Shown: positions 35,253 to 45,692, counted from the stretch's first letter. The stretch: 64,000 nt of DNA from Litoreibacter albidus (GCF_900107015.1 NZ_FNOI01000008.1:86001-150000), one strand, 5' to 3'. Notes: generated by a model not told the origin, from the sequence alone. Made by a program: numbers and translations.

Positions 35253-37154
35253 ATGAAGAACCGCCACTCGCAAGCCCTTGCCCGCCGCCACCCCGCGCAA
35301 AGCCGCAGGATGAAATGGATGGGCGCAGGTTTGTTATTGGTGGCGGCAACGCTGACCTCCGTGAACGTGGCGCGGGCGGAGACGATCATCAAGGCGCACG
35401 GATTTTCCGACTTTGGCGAACTCAAATACCCCGAAGGTTTCGCGCATCTGGACTACGTGAACCCCGACGCCCCAAAGGGCGGCGAGGTGTCGGTCTCCGC
35501 GTCAGGCACCTTTGACAGCATGAACCCGTTCAGCCGCAAAGGCCGCGCAGGTGCGCTGTCAGGCAACGCGTTTGAGCAGTTGATGGTCACCGTGGATGAT
35601 GACCCTTACGGCTCCTACTGCCTGCTGTGCGAGTCGCTGGAGTATCCCGAAAGTCAGGAATGGGTGATCTTCAACCTGCGCCCAGAAGCAAAATTTTCCG
35701 ACGGAACGCCCCTGACGGCGCATGACGTGGTCTTCACCGTGAACAGCGCGCTGACGGACGGCCTGCCGTCCTTCGCCAAGGCCGTATCCAAGTTCTACAA
35801 AAGCTATGAGGCGCTGGACGATCACCGAATCAAATTTACCTTCAACGACGGTCTGCCGCGCAAGGGCTTGATCCTGCAAGCGGGCGCATCCTTCGTGTTC
35901 TCTAAAGCATGGTTCGAGGCGAATAACGCCAACATCAAAGACGCACGGCTGGAGCCGGCTGTTGGCTCTGGGCCATATGTGGCGAAGGTCATCGACCCGC
36001 CCCGCCGCCTGATCTACGAGCGCAACCCTGACTATTGGGGCGCGGACCTGCCGATCAACAAGGGCCGCTGGAATTTCGACAGCATCCGCATCGAGTATTT
36101 CGCCGACGACACGGCGGCGATGGAGGCCTTCAAAAGCGGCGTCTACAACTTCCGCCGCGAAAGCAGCTCCCTCAAGTGGGCCACGGCTTATGACTTTCCG
36201 GGCGTGAAGGATGGCACCATCGTGAAGGCGGAGCTGCCAAACGGCAGCCTGCCCCCAGCATATGGCATGGTCTTCAACCTGCGCCGCGACAAGTTCGACG
36301 ACCCGCGCGTGCGCGAGGCGTTGCAGCTGATGTATAACTTTACATGGACCAACGAGACATTGCAGTTCGGCCTGTTCGCCCAGCGGGATTCGTTCTGGCA
36401 GAACACCGATCTGGCGGCGCATGGCGTGGCCGAAGGGTTGGAGTTGGAGTATCTCAAATCCGTCGAGCACCTGCTGGAGGACAAATCCGTCCTGACAGAG
36501 CCTGTGGTGATGGCGCACAAAAGCAGCGGTCGGCAATTGGACCGCAAGAACATGCGCAAGGCCAACGCGCTGCTGGCAGAGGCCGGCTGGGAAGCTGACG
36601 CGAACGGTGTTTTGTCGAAAGACGGCAAGCCGCTGGAGATTGAGTTTCTGTCGGGCAGCGTCGCCTACGACCGCCTGATCCAGCCCTATATCGAGAATCT
36701 GAAGCGCGTGGGCATCCAAGCCAAATACACCCGCGTCGACCCCGCCCAATACACCAACCGCGAGCGCGGGTTTGACTGGGATATGATCTACGACGGCTAC
36801 GCGAACTACATCCAAGAAGACAACGGCATCTCGCAGCGCTTCGGCTCTGAAGATGCGGAGTATTCGCTATTCAACCCGTCGGGTTACAGCTCTCCGGCGG
36901 TGGATGCGCTGATCAAGGTGATGCTGGACGCCAAGACGCTGGAGGAGATGCAAGCCGCCGTGCGCGCCGCTGACCGTATCCTGCGCGCCGCGCGGATCAT
37001 GATCCCCGCGTGGTACAATGACACCTTCTGGGTCGCCTATTACGATATGTTTGAGCACCCCGAAAAATTGCCGCCGCTGGCCTTGGGTCATCTTGATTTT
37101 TGGTGGTATAACGCTGACAAGGCTGCGGCCTTGAAGGCAAAAGGCGCCCTCTAG
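35253..37154 (+). CDS. yejA: Oligopeptide-type ABC substrate-binding protein YejA
   Basis: This is a 633-residue exported family 5 solute-binding protein. A long positively charged N-terminus precedes the signal core (LLLVAATLTSVNVARA). The mature part starts with KAHGFSDFGELKYPEGFAHL (as HGFSDFGELKYPEGF) and DYVNPDAPKGGEVS, hallmarks of the YejA branch. It would deliver peptides to YejBEF; in E. coli this system also imports microcin C. ATG 35253 has GGAGGA at about 35242 upstream. Four yej genes follow in order with overlaps. Confidence 0.92.
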   Translation: MKNRHSQALARRHPAQSRRMKWMGAGLLLVAATLTSVNVARAETIIKAHGFSDFGELKYPEGFAHLDYVNPDAPKGGEVSVSASGTFDSMNPFSRKGRAGALSGNAFEQLMVTVDDDPYGSYCLLCESLEYPESQEWVIFNLRPEAKFSDGTPLTAHDVVFTVNSALTDGLPSFAKAVSKFYKSYEALDDHRIKFTFNDGLPRKGLILQAGASFVFSKAWFEANNANIKDARLEPAVGSGPYVAKVIDPPRRLIYERNPDYWGADLPINKGRWNFDSIRIEYFADDTAAMEAFKSGVYNFRRESSSLKWATAYDFPGVKDGTIVKAELPNGSLPPAYGMVFNLRRDKFDDPRVREALQLMYNFTWTNETLQFGLFAQRDSFWQNTDLAAHGVAEGLELEYLKSVEHLLEDKSVLTEPVVMAHKSSGRQLDRKNMRKANALLAEAGWEADANGVLSKDGKPLEIEFLSGSVAYDRLIQPYIENLKRVGIQAKYTRVDPAQYTNRERGFDWDMIYDGYANYIQEDNGISQRFGSEDAEYSLFNPSGYSSPAVDALIKVMLDAKTLEEMQAAVRAADRILRAARIMIPAWYNDTFWVAYYDMFEHPEKLPPLALGHLDFWWYNADKAAALKAKGAL

Positions 37155-37188
37155 AGGCGTCGGATAGAACAGGCGGTACGACCCCGAT

Positions 37189-38274
37189 ATGGGCGCATAT
37201 ATCCTCAGACGGCTGTTGCTGGTGATCCCGACATTGATCGGGATCATGATCGTGAATTTCGCGTTAACGCAGTTCGTGCCTGGTGGCCCGATCGAGCAGA
37301 TCATCGCCAACCTTGAAGGTCAGGGCGATGTGTTCGAGGGCATCTCCGGCGGAAGCAACGACAGCCAGTTGGAAAGCCTGAGCACCGACAGCAAATACGA
37401 GGGCGCGCGCGGCTTGCCGCCGGAATTCATCGCCAAGCTGGAGAAAGAGTTCGGCTTCGACAAACCGCCGGTGGAGCGGTTCCTCAACATGATGTGGAAT
37501 TATCTGCGGTTCGATTTCGGCGAAAGCTACTTCCGGTCCGTCAGTGTGATTGATCTGGTGTTGGAGAAAATGCCCGTGTCGATCACGCTGGGTCTGTGGT
37601 CCACCCTGATTGCCTATATGGTGTCGATCCCACTGGGTATCCGCAAGGCGGTTCGTGACGGCTCCAGCTTTGATACGTGGACCTCTGCGCTGATCATCAT
37701 GGCCTACTCCATCCCCGGGTTCCTGTTTGCGATCATGCTGCTGGTGTTCTTCGCCGGTGGCTCGTTCTACCAGTGGTTCCCGCTGCGCGGTCTGACGTCC
37801 GACGATTTTGACCAGCTTAGCGCGGTGGGCAAGGTGCTGGACTACCTGTGGCACATCGTGCTGCCGGTCACGGCTTCCACCATCGCGGCCTTTGCCACGC
37901 TGACGCTGTTGACCAAGAACTCTTTCCTCGACGAGATCAAGAAGCAGTATGTGATCACCGCGCAGGCCAAGGGCCTGTCGGAGCGTAAGGTTCTTTATGG
38001 CCACGTGTTCCGCAACGCGATGCTGATCGTAATTGCCGGTTTCCCAAGCCTGTTTATGGGGATTTTCCTGACGGGCTCCCTGATTATCGAGTTGATATTC
38101 TCGCTCGACGGGTTGGGCCGCTTGGCGTTCGAGGCCACGGTCGCGCGCGATTATCCGGTGGTGTTCGGGACGCTTTATTTCTTCGGCCTGCTGGGCCTGA
38201 TCGTCGGCATCCTGTCGGACCTGATGTATGTGTTCGTAGACCCGCGCATCGACTTTGAAAGTCGCGAGACATGA
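37189..38274 (+). CDS. yejB: Peptide ABC transporter permease YejB
   Basis: This is a 361-residue inner-membrane permease with six expected membrane segments. The opening [19 protein letters not shown] is typical of DppB/YejB proteins. A large periplasmic insert (about 40-85) distinguishes YejB. The coupling EAA loop contains [19 protein letters not shown]. Its end overlaps the start of yejE by four bases. Confidence 0.93.
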   Translation: MGAYILRRLLLVIPTLIGIMIVNFALTQFVPGGPIEQIIANLEGQGDVFEGISGGSNDSQLESLSTDSKYEGARGLPPEFIAKLEKEFGFDKPPVERFLNMMWNYLRFDFGESYFRSVSVIDLVLEKMPVSITLGLWSTLIAYMVSIPLGIRKAVRDGSSFDTWTSALIIMAYSIPGFLFAIMLLVFFAGGSFYQWFPLRGLTSDDFDQLSAVGKVLDYLWHIVLPVTASTIAAFATLTLLTKNSFLDEIKKQYVITAQAKGLSERKVLYGHVFRNAMLIVIAGFPSLFMGIFLTGSLIIELIFSLDGLGRLAFEATVARDYPVVFGTLYFFGLLGLIVGILSDLMYVFVDPRIDFESRET

Positions 38275-39377
38275 AGCTATCTCCCCTGAACCAGCGCCGC
38301 TGGACCAACTTCAAACGCAACCGCCGTGCGTTGTGGTCGCTGTGGATTTTCTCCGTCTTGTTCGGCCTGTCGCTCTGCGCGGAGTTGATCGCCAACGACA
38401 AGCCGATCTTGGTTAAATACCGTGGGGAACTGTTTACCCCGATCACCAGCTTCTATCCGGAAACCGCCTTTGGCGGCGATCTGCGCACCGAAGCCGTGTA
38501 CCGCGACATAGAGATACAATGCCTGATCAAGACCGGCGGCATCGAGGACTGTTGGGATGACCCTGACGCCGTGATGGAAGAGGCCGCGACAGGCACCTTT
38601 AACGGGGAGCCGGTGGAGCAGGGGTGGATCATCTCCCCAATCATCCCGTTCAGCTACACGACCATCGTGGACCGTCCGGGCACGGCCCCCGCGGCCCCTG
38701 ACGCGATGAACTGGCTGGGCACCGACAACACGTCGCGCGATGTGGCGGCGCGGGTGATCTACGGCTTCCGCCTGTCGATCGTTTTCACCTTGGTGGTCAC
38801 CGTGGCGTCCTCCCTGATCGGGATCGCGGCGGGGGCTGTGCAGGGCTTCTTTGGCGGGCGGGTCGATCTGATCTTCCAGCGCGTTTTGGAAATCTGGGGC
38901 GCGACACCCAGCCTCTATGTCATCATCATCATGTTCGCTATTCTGGGCCGCAGCTTCTGGCTGTTGGTGTTCCTGTCGATCCTGTTCGGCTGGCCCGCTT
39001 TGGTGGGCGTGGTGCGCGCGGAATTCCTGCGTGCGCGCAACTTTGAATACGTCCGCGCAGCGCGTGCCTTGGGGGTGTCCAACACCACGATTATGTTCCG
39101 CCACATGCTGCCCAACGCCATGGTGGCGACGCTGACGTTCCTGCCATTCATCGTCACGGGCACCATCGGGATGTTAGCGGCGCTGGACTTCTTGGGCTTC
39201 GGCTTGCCCGCCTCCGCCCCGTCACTGGGGGAGTTGATTTTGCAAGCCAAGCAAAACCTGCAAGCCCCGTGGCTGGCGATCACGGCTTTCACCACCTTCG
39301 CGGTGATGTTGTCGCTGCTTGTGTTCATATTCGAGGGCGTGCGCGACGCATTTGACCCCAGAAAGACCTTCCAATGA
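38271..39377 (+). CDS. yejE: Peptide ABC transporter permease YejE
   Basis: This is a 368-residue DppC-type permease. It begins with a membrane segment after the basic [19 protein letters not shown] sequence, has a periplasmic domain of about 120 residues, then the [19 protein letters not shown] signature and the EAA loop [24 protein letters not shown]-type overlaps join it to yejB upstream and yejF downstream. Confidence 0.93.
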   Translation: MKLSPLNQRRWTNFKRNRRALWSLWIFSVLFGLSLCAELIANDKPILVKYRGELFTPITSFYPETAFGGDLRTEAVYRDIEIQCLIKTGGIEDCWDDPDAVMEEAATGTFNGEPVEQGWIISPIIPFSYTTIVDRPGTAPAAPDAMNWLGTDNTSRDVAARVIYGFRLSIVFTLVVTVASSLIGIAAGAVQGFFGGRVDLIFQRVLEIWGATPSLYVIIIMFAILGRSFWLLVFLSILFGWPALVGVVRAEFLRARNFEYVRAARALGVSNTTIMFRHMLPNAMVATLTFLPFIVTGTIGMLAALDFLGFGLPASAPSLGELILQAKQNLQAPWLAITAFTTFAVMLSLLVFIFEGVRDAFDPRKTFQ

Positions 39378-40969
39378 CTGTGCTGCTGGACGTCAAAGAC
39401 CTGCGGGTAAGCTTTCGCCAAGATGGCGAAGTGACCGAGGCCGTAAAAGGCGTAAGCTTCCATGTGGACCGTGGTGAAACCGTGGCCTTGGTGGGCGAAT
39501 CCGGTTCCGGCAAATCGGTGTCGGCACTGTCGACGGTGCAGCTTCTGCCCGATAGCGCCACGGTCACGGGGCAGATCAGCTACGACGGCCGTGACCTGTC
39601 CGCCGCGACACAGCGCGAGTTGCGCCAAGTGCGCGGCAACGACATCAGCTTTATCTTCCAAGAGCCGATGACGTCGCTGAACCCGCTGCACACGCTGGAA
39701 AAGCAGATCACCGAAAGCCTGAGCCTGCACCAAGGGTTGCGCGGCGATGCCGCCCGCGCGCGGGTGATCGAGCTGCTCAACAAGGTCGGCATCCGCGATC
39801 CGGAAAGCCGCCTGTCCAGCTATCCGCACCAGCTATCTGGCGGGCAACGCCAGCGCGTGATGATCGCCATGGCGCTGGCCAACGGGCCGGAGCTTTTGAT
39901 TGCGGACGAGCCGACAACCGCGCTCGACGTGACCATTCAGGCGCAAATTCTTGAACTGCTCGCGGATTTGAAAAAGCGCGAAGACATGTCGCTGCTGTTC
40001 ATTACCCATGACCTAGGCGTGGTGCGCAAAATCGCTGACCGCGTTTGCGTGATGCAGCATGGCGTCATCGTAGAAACCGGCCCGACGGCCGAGATTTTTG
40101 ACAACCCGCAGCACCCCTACACCAAGCTGTTGCTTGACGCGGAGGCCACGGGCATCCCCGACCCCGTGCCCGCAGGCGCTAAGGAGATGGTGTCGACCGA
40201 AGATTTGCGCATCTGGTTCCCGATCCAGACGGGCCTGCTCAAACGTACCACGGGGCATGTGAAGGCCGTGAACGCGGCCAGCATTTCCGTCCGCGCGGGG
40301 GAGACGTTGGGTATTGTTGGCGAATCCGGGTCAGGCAAAACGACGTTGGCGCTGGCCATCATGCGGCTGATCTCCAGCAAGGGCCCGATCCATTTTGAGG
40401 GGCGCGACATCCAAGGGTTAAGCTCCAAAGAGCTGCGCCCGCTGCGTGCGGACATGCAAATCGTGTTCCAAGACCCTTATGGCTCTCTCAGCCCACGTAT
40501 GACGGTGGAGCAGATCATCGCCGAAGGGCTGGGCGTCCATGGCACCAAGCCAGGGCAGGATCGCCGCCAGATGGTCGCCGATATCATGACCGAAGTGGGC
40601 CTGAAGCCCGAGATGATGCACCGTTATCCACACGAATTTTCCGGTGGCCAGCGCCAGCGTATCGCCATTGCGCGCGCGATGATCCTGCGGCCCAAGCTGG
40701 TGGTGTTGGACGAACCGACGTCGGCGCTGGATATGACGGTGCAGGTGCAAATCGTGGAGCTGTTGCGCGATCTGCAAAAGAAGTACGGGCTGGCCTATCT
40801 GTTCATCAGCCACGACCTGAAAGTCGTGCGCGCGATGTCGCATAAGGTTCTGGTGATGAAGCAGGGCGATGTGGTTGAGGCTGGCAACAGCGAAGAGCTG
40901 TTTGCCAACCCGCAAGTCCCCTACACCCAGCAATTGCTGGCCGCAGCGCTGGACCTAAAGGCGGGTTAG
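39374..40969 (+). CDS. yejF: Peptide ABC transporter ATPase YejF (two-domain)
   Basis: This is a 531-residue protein with two fused ABC domains. Domain 1: Walker [10 protein letters not shown], signature [15 protein letters not shown], Walker [13 protein letters not shown]. Domain 2: Walker [10 protein letters not shown], signature [15 protein letters not shown], Walker [13 protein letters not shown]. Each domain has the oligopeptide-transporter C-terminal extension. It ends 10 bases from the convergent carboxypeptidase gene. Confidence 0.94.
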   Translation: MTVLLDVKDLRVSFRQDGEVTEAVKGVSFHVDRGETVALVGESGSGKSVSALSTVQLLPDSATVTGQISYDGRDLSAATQRELRQVRGNDISFIFQEPMTSLNPLHTLEKQITESLSLHQGLRGDAARARVIELLNKVGIRDPESRLSSYPHQLSGGQRQRVMIAMALANGPELLIADEPTTALDVTIQAQILELLADLKKREDMSLLFITHDLGVVRKIADRVCVMQHGVIVETGPTAEIFDNPQHPYTKLLLDAEATGIPDPVPAGAKEMVSTEDLRIWFPIQTGLLKRTTGHVKAVNAASISVRAGETLGIVGESGSGKTTLALAIMRLISSKGPIHFEGRDIQGLSSKELRPLRADMQIVFQDPYGSLSPRMTVEQIIAEGLGVHGTKPGQDRRQMVADIMTEVGLKPEMMHRYPHEFSGGQRQRIAIARAMILRPKLVVLDEPTSALDMTVQVQIVELLRDLQKKYGLAYLFISHDLKVVRAMSHKVLVMKQGDVVEAGNSEELFANPQVPYTQQLLAAALDLKAG

Positions 40970-40979
40970 CGTATCCTGC

Positions 40980-42380
40980 CTAGGATGCGCCGGGGCCGCG
41001 TACTTCACAGTTATGACCGCGTGCGCTGAGGCGCTGACAGGCCAACGTGGCCTTACCTTGTGACAGGCCCACGAAGTTTGCTTCCCACCCACGTGGGCGG
41101 TTCACGACCTTGCGCAGGGCTTCGTCCAGCGTGCCGATCTCTTGCAGCGCGGTCTTCAGCAGCAAACGCTCCGCGCGGTCGCGGGTCGTGTGACGACCCA
41201 GCGAGATGGACCAGTGACGCCCGCCCGAGGTAGAGGCGCGGGTGATGATCCGGCGCGGCTTGGGCTTGCTAAGTGGCTCCGCCAGCTCGATCGAGGTCTG
41301 CACCAGATTTTGTGGTCTGCGCACAGGCGTAACCGTGGCCCCCGCCAAATCGGTGGGGGAGGCCGCGCGGGTGGCCACTTCGTTGCGCGACTGGATCACG
41401 TTGTTGTCCACGCTCTCAACAATGGCGAGCAGCATTTCCTCCGACGGGCCGCGATCAGGCCGTTGCGCAGGCCGTGGGCTGCGTGACGTGATGGCTGGCG
41501 CAACCTTGATAACCTTCGGTTCCTGCACGGACAGATTTGGACGCGACGGCTTGCTCAACGTGGCGCGGGACGGGGCGCGTTTGAAGCCCATGTCCAGCAG
41601 TTCCGCCACACGGGCGTTACGTGCCGCTGTGGATGTGCCGCCGAAGACGGTGGCAATCACACGCTCGTTGCCGCGCTCCGCAGAGGCCACAAGGTTGAAA
41701 CCGGCGGCGCGGGTGTAGCCTGTTTTGATGCCGTCAGCGCCTTTGTAGTTTTGCAAAAGGCGGCGGTTGGTGTTGGACACTTGCTTCACACCAGCATGGG
41801 TCGTTTGGCGCGAGAACAGGTTGTAGTACTGCGGGTAGTCGTAGATCAGGTGGCGCCCCAGCGTGGTCATGTCACGGGCCGTGGACAGGTGGCCGCTTTC
41901 GGTCAGACCGTGAGCGTTCTTGAAAGTGGTGTTGGTCATGCCAAGGGCCTTGGCCATCGCGTTCATGCGACGGGCAAATGCGGCCTCGGAGCCGGACACA
42001 GCCTCCCCAAGCGCGGTGGCGGCGTCATTGGCGGATTTCACCGATGCCGCGCGGATCAGATAGCGGATGGCGATGCGTTGACCAGATTTCAGGCCCAGCT
42101 TTGACGGCTGCTCAGCGGCAGCCTTGCGCGAAATCTTCACCTTGGTTTCCAAGGTGATCTCCCCGCGACGGATCGCATCGAAGACGACGTAAAGCGTCAT
42201 CATCTTTGTCAGGGACGCTGGGTGCAGCCGTGTATCCGCATTCCGCGAATGCAGCACCTCGCCGGTCCGCGCATCCATAACAAGGGCTGCATAGGGGGCG
42301 GCGTTCGACGCCCCGGTCCATGCAGATGCCACAAGAATAACCAGTCCCAAGCGGACTGCGTTTAAAAGACGTAAAATCAC
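40980..42380 (-). CDS. D-alanyl-D-alanine carboxypeptidase with SPOR-like C-terminus
   Basis: This is a 466-residue exported penicillin-binding protein of the S11 family, which trims the terminal D-Ala from peptidoglycan stem peptides. A signal peptide (to about residue 27) precedes the catalytic domain with all three motifs: Ser56-x-x-Lys59 (SLTK), Ser116-Ala-Asn118 and Lys219-Thr-Gly221. A proline-rich linker (about 275-380) leads to a C-terminal SPOR-like domain (about 390-460, WSISLGRHTTRDRAERLL), which in other proteins binds denuded glycan at the septum. No C-terminal amphipathic anchor like that of DacA is seen. Confidence 0.9.
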   Translation of the reverse strand: MILRLLNAVRLGLVILVASAWTGASNAAPYAALVMDARTGEVLHSRNADTRLHPASLTKMMTLYVVFDAIRRGEITLETKVKISRKAAAEQPSKLGLKSGQRIAIRYLIRAASVKSANDAATALGEAVSGSEAAFARRMNAMAKALGMTNTTFKNAHGLTESGHLSTARDMTTLGRHLIYDYPQYYNLFSRQTTHAGVKQVSNTNRRLLQNYKGADGIKTGYTRAAGFNLVASAERGNERVIATVFGGTSTAARNARVAELLDMGFKRAPSRATLSKPSRPNLSVQEPKVIKVAPAITSRSPRPAQRPDRGPSEEMLLAIVESVDNNVIQSRNEVATRAASPTDLAGATVTPVRRPQNLVQTSIELAEPLSKPKPRRIITRASTSGGRHWSISLGRHTTRDRAERLLLKTALQEIGTLDEALRKVVNRPRGWEANFVGLSQGKATLACQRLSARGHNCEVRGPGAS

Positions 42381-42584
42381 GACGCCTGCCCATTTTGCCT
42401 CGGAGATGTCGTTGCATCTCCATTTATTATTTTCAGCCGATCATCGACCTTTGAATCACACGTAGCACAAAGGGGGCATTCCGAAAACAGTTTAGTTTCA
42501 GCAAGTTTGCAGGTGTCGTTGAAGTGCCGCAGCCACATCTAGTGGTGAAAATGCACCGTGCCACTACATGGCCGAAGAGGCATT

Positions 42585-42974
42585 TTAGGTCTCGGCGGGG
42601 AACCGCAATTCGCAACGCTGCTGCTTCAAAAGTGCTTCGCGTTTCAATTCGGTTTCTTTGGCCTTAAGCGAGCGTAATTTGCGCTTTTCTTGCTCCAGAT
42701 CGACGGCCACCGGTTTCTTGGTGGTGACGGGCTGCGGGTAGTTGCAAAAGCTGAACCTGCCGTCGCCGCCGATCCCCGTGCCGATGCAGAAGTTGGTGTA
42801 AATCACCGTGCGGGTTTCGGTCTGGATGGCATAGCCGCGATCCAGCGTCGCTTGCGTGTCCTCAATCAGCGCTTGCACGATGCGCAGATCCTGCACCGCC
42901 TCCTGCTCGCAGGTTTCACGGGGGCTGGCGCAGGCGGCCAGCAGCACGAACGGGATAATCAGGGCTTTATTCAT
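42585..42974 (-). CDS. Putative lipoprotein, unknown function
   Basis: This is a 129-residue protein with a short lipoprotein signal: MNKALIIPFVLLAACAS, giving lipidation at Cys15. The mature part has a helical segment with QDLRIVQALIEDTQATLDRG, a cysteine-containing central block (YTNFCIGTG, RFSFCNYP), and a charged C-terminal coil. I do not recognise a named family. It is separated from the carboxypeptidase by about 200 bases in which I see no further gene, and lies divergent from hemF. Confidence 0.7.
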   Translation of the reverse strand: MNKALIIPFVLLAACASPRETCEQEAVQDLRIVQALIEDTQATLDRGYAIQTETRTVIYTNFCIGTGIGGDGRFSFCNYPQPVTTKKPVAVDLEQEKRKLRSLKAKETELKREALLKQQRCELRFPAET

Positions 42975-43066
42975 GACGCGACAATACTCCAGCTGCGACC
43001 GCAAGGGAACGTGACACTTGTCCTTCGCAGATGTTAGCACACGGTAAATAAAAGTAGGACAAGCCC

Positions 43067-43957
43067 GTGACTGACGATTTTGACACCAAGAAAGCCCAAG
43101 CCTCCGCGTGGTTCCGTAGCCTGCGCGACGATATCGTCGCCGCGTTCGAGGGTTTGGAAGCCACGCAAGCCACTGGCCCCTTCGCGGATCAACCTGCGGG
43201 CAAATTCGAAGTCTCGCAAACCAAGCGCAGTTCGGCAGATGGCAGCGACGCGGGCGGCGGCTTGATGAGCGTTATGCGCGGCGGGCGCGTGTTCGAGAAA
43301 GTCGGCGTCAATGTCTCAACCGTTTACGGCACGTTGGGCGAGCGCGCGCAGAAGGCGATGGCCGCGCGCGGCGTGCCGGGCATGGCCGATGACCCTCGGT
43401 TCTGGGCCGCTGGTATTTCGCTGGTGGCGCATATGCAAAACCCGCAGACTCCTGCGGTTCACATGAACACCCGCATGTTCTGGACGCCGGGCGCGTGGTG
43501 GTTTGGCGGTGGCTCCGACCTGAACCCCTGCATAGAGCGCGCGGAGGACACGGACTTTTTCCACGGCGTCCTGAAGGACTACTGCGACAAGCACGACGCA
43601 ACCTATTACCCGCGCTTCAAGGAATGGGCGGATGAATATTTCTACGTCCCGCACCGCAATCGCGCACGTGGCGTGGGCGGCATTTTCTATGATGACCTGA
43701 ACACCGGCGACTGGGACCGCGACTTTGCCTTTACCCAAGACGTCGGCCGCGCCTTTTTGCCCGCCTTCATGGGCGTCACCGAAAAATGGCGTGACGCGCC
43801 GTGGACCGACGCCGACAAAGAGGCGCAGCTTGTCCACCGCGGCCTCTATGCCGAATACAATCTGGTCTACGACCGCGGCACCAAGTTCGGGCTGGAAACC
43901 GGCCATGACGCGAACGCCGTATTGATGAGCCTGCCGCCCGTCGCCAAATGGACCTGA
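43067..43957 (+). CDS. hemF: Oxygen-dependent coproporphyrinogen III oxidase HemF
   Basis: This 296-residue enzyme decarboxylates two propionates of coproporphyrinogen III using O2 in haem synthesis. Diagnostic motifs include AVHMNTRMFW, WWFGGGSDLNPC, RNRARGVGGIFYDDL and AEYNLVYDRGTKFGLETG (the last two each under 20 residues). The start is GTG 43067 with AGTAGGA upstream. It converges with phhB, only one base apart. The hemE and hemC genes are 4-5 kb away. Confidence 0.96.
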   Translation: MTDDFDTKKAQASAWFRSLRDDIVAAFEGLEATQATGPFADQPAGKFEVSQTKRSSADGSDAGGGLMSVMRGGRVFEKVGVNVSTVYGTLGERAQKAMAARGVPGMADDPRFWAAGISLVAHMQNPQTPAVHMNTRMFWTPGAWWFGGGSDLNPCIERAEDTDFFHGVLKDYCDKHDATYYPRFKEWADEYFYVPHRNRARGVGGIFYDDLNTGDWDRDFAFTQDVGRAFLPAFMGVTEKWRDAPWTDADKEAQLVHRGLYAEYNLVYDRGTKFGLETGHDANAVLMSLPPVAKWT

Positions 43958-43958
43958 G

Positions 43959-44303
43959 CTAGCCCACCAGCGCGTCAAATTTGGCGGCGCAGATAAAGTC
44001 GTTGGGCGACAGCCCGCCCAACTCGTGTGACGTGAAAATAACCCTGCAATAGCCCCACCCGAATTGCACATCGGGGTGGTGGCCTTCCTTGTCGCCCAGA
44101 AAGGCGGCGATGTTGGCGTGGTAAACAGCCTTGGCGAAGCCTTTGAATTTCATCTCGCGGGTCAGGCTGCTGGTGTTGTCGTCCAATACCCAGTCGCCGT
44201 GCAGCTGTGGCATTTTCTCTTCGGCCTCGGCGCGCGTCATCACAACGCCGCCGCCCGCGCATACATCGCAAGATTGCTGGTTCAGGTCCGTGTCAGTGGT
44301 CAT
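43959..44303 (-). CDS. phhB: 4a-hydroxytetrahydrobiopterin dehydratase PhhB
   Basis: This is a 114-residue pterin-4a-carbinolamine dehydratase that regenerates the pterin cofactor of phenylalanine hydroxylase. The active-site signature is GHHPDVQFGWGYCRVIFTSH followed by GGLSPNDF. It has an N-terminal extension of about 25 residues with a CDVC pair, which is not part of the catalytic fold. It starts one base after the phhA stop, so it is translated from the same message. Confidence 0.93.
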   Translation of the reverse strand: MTTDTDLNQQSCDVCAGGGVVMTRAEAEEKMPQLHGDWVLDDNTSSLTREMKFKGFAKAVYHANIAAFLGDKEGHHPDVQFGWGYCRVIFTSHELGGLSPNDFICAAKFDALVG

Positions 44304-44304
44304 G

Positions 44305-45102
44305 TCATCCTGCCTTTTGTTTTGGGGGATATGCGGGGGCGAACAGCCCAAGGTCTTGGGCCGCGTGAACATCTGCGATCAGGTCACGTTCGGCGGCCTG
44401 AAGCAACGTGTCGATGTCTTCTAGCACAAAATAGATAGGCTGGTGGATGTCGATCCGGTAGGGCGTGCGTAAGATGTCCATGACGTTGAATTCGCGCCTT
44501 ATAACATCCGCGCCGTGTACGCTGTGCGGCAGCTCGGTGGGGGACGACGCAAGACCGGAGCCAAGCGCCTTGAACGCCCCACCGTCCCTTGTCAGGCCGA
44601 ACTCGATGGTGAACCAATATAACCGGATCAGCCACGCGTGATCCTTTGCCTCCGCCGTCATCCCCGCCTTGCCGATGGCTTCGGAAAAGCTGGCAAAGCG
44701 TTGGTCGGTCAGCAGCGGCGTGTGACCGAAAATCTCGTGGAAGATATCCGGCTCCTTGATGTAGTCGAAATCCGCTCTGCTGCGGATGAAGGACGCGGCG
44801 GGGAAGGTTTTATTGGCCAGCATGGTGAAGAACTGGCGAAAGCCGATCAGCGCGGGCACTGGCTCCACTTGCCAGCCGGTCAGCTCGCGCAGGCGGGCGG
44901 ATATGTCGGGGCATTGCGGCACGCGGTCGTCGGGCAGGCCAAGCGTGTCGAAACCCGCAAGATACTCCGCCGCGCAAAGCGCGCGAATGTTCGGAAGCTG
45001 CTGCGCATATAGATCGCGCCAAACGCCGTCCTCCTCGGACGTGTAGTCGATATATCCGGCGTCATCCGCCACTTTGGCCGTGTAGGCACTGTGTTTTGTC
45101 AT
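44305..45102 (-). CDS. phhA: Phenylalanine 4-monooxygenase PhhA
   Basis: This 265-residue iron- and pterin-dependent enzyme converts phenylalanine to tyrosine. The metal ligands are His122 and His127 in FHEIFGHTPL and Glu167 in WFTIEFGL. It is a bacterial catalytic core without the regulatory ACT domain of animal enzymes. The ATG at 45102 has GGAGGAAATG upstream on the minus strand. It is followed by phhB and faces a divergent Lrp-type regulator. Confidence 0.95.
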   Translation of the reverse strand: MTKHSAYTAKVADDAGYIDYTSEEDGVWRDLYAQQLPNIRALCAAEYLAGFDTLGLPDDRVPQCPDISARLRELTGWQVEPVPALIGFRQFFTMLANKTFPAASFIRSRADFDYIKEPDIFHEIFGHTPLLTDQRFASFSEAIGKAGMTAEAKDHAWLIRLYWFTIEFGLTRDGGAFKALGSGLASSPTELPHSVHGADVIRREFNVMDILRTPYRIDIHQPIYFVLEDIDTLLQAAERDLIADVHAAQDLGLFAPAYPPKQKAG

Positions 45103-45163
45103 GTCATTTCCTCCGCCACGGGTAGGATATGACGCGTGGGGCGGTATTTTTGTTCTCGTTGTC

Positions 45164-45219
45164 GGGTAAAACTGATCTAATGGGGTAAATATTTCCCTCA
45201 ATGCGGAAAATCAGGGTAA
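45164..45219. promoter_or_regulatory. phhA/Lrp control region with GGGTAA repeats
   Basis: GGGTAA occurs three times (45164-45169, 45183-45188, 45214-45219). The middle copy is part of an AT-centred quasi-palindrome, GGGTAAATATTTCCC (45183-45197). AT-rich degenerate palindromes are typical of Lrp/AsnC binding sites. That the divergent regulator binds here is inferred. Confidence 0.45.
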
Positions 45220-45227
45220 CATGTCGA

Positions 45228-45689
45228 ATGATCATTGATGATACCGACAAGAAGATACTGCGTCTGCTGCAAAAGGATGCCCGCCTCAGCACCAAGGATG
45301 TGGCGGCGGCGGTGAACATGTCGATCTCCCCCTGTTGGCGCCGGATCAAGCGGTTGGAGGACGCGGGGCTGATCGAGGATTACGTGGCCGTTCTGGACCG
45401 CAAAAAGCTGGGGCTGGGGGCGCTGGCCTATGTGCACGTGTCCTTGCTGGACCACACGACTGCCTCCATCGAAGCGTTTGACCGGCTCGTGCAATCCGAC
45501 GACGAGATCACAGAATGCAGCGCCATCACAGGTGATAGCGACTATGTGCTCAAGATCGTGGCGCAAGACCCCGAAGATTTGGAGCGCTACCTGATGCAGC
45601 GATTGCTGGGGTCCGGATTAGTGCGGTCGTCGAACACCAATTTCGTGCTGCGCAACACAAAGTCACGCGGCGCGCTTCCGGTGATCTAG
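45228..45689 (+). CDS. Lrp/AsnC family regulator, probably of phhAB
   Basis: This is a 153-residue regulator. The N-terminal winged helix (DDTDKKILRLLQKDARLSTK then WRRIKRLEDAGLIEDY) precedes the RAM ligand-binding domain, with GDSDYVLKIVAQD. ATG 45228 gives the usual start with Asp-rich DDTD; an in-frame ATG at 45201 is possible. By location it is the likely phenylalanine- or tyrosine-responsive activator of phhA-phhB. Confidence 0.9.
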   Translation: MIIDDTDKKILRLLQKDARLSTKDVAAAVNMSISPCWRRIKRLEDAGLIEDYVAVLDRKKLGLGALAYVHVSLLDHTTASIEAFDRLVQSDDEITECSAITGDSDYVLKIVAQDPEDLERYLMQRLLGSGLVRSSNTNFVLRNTKSRGALPVI

Positions 45690-45692
45690 GCG

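Noticed and set aside
35253..40969. Microcin C biosynthesis or immunity cluster around yejABEF
   Set aside because: Only the general peptide transporter genes are present; no mcc-type genes were found.
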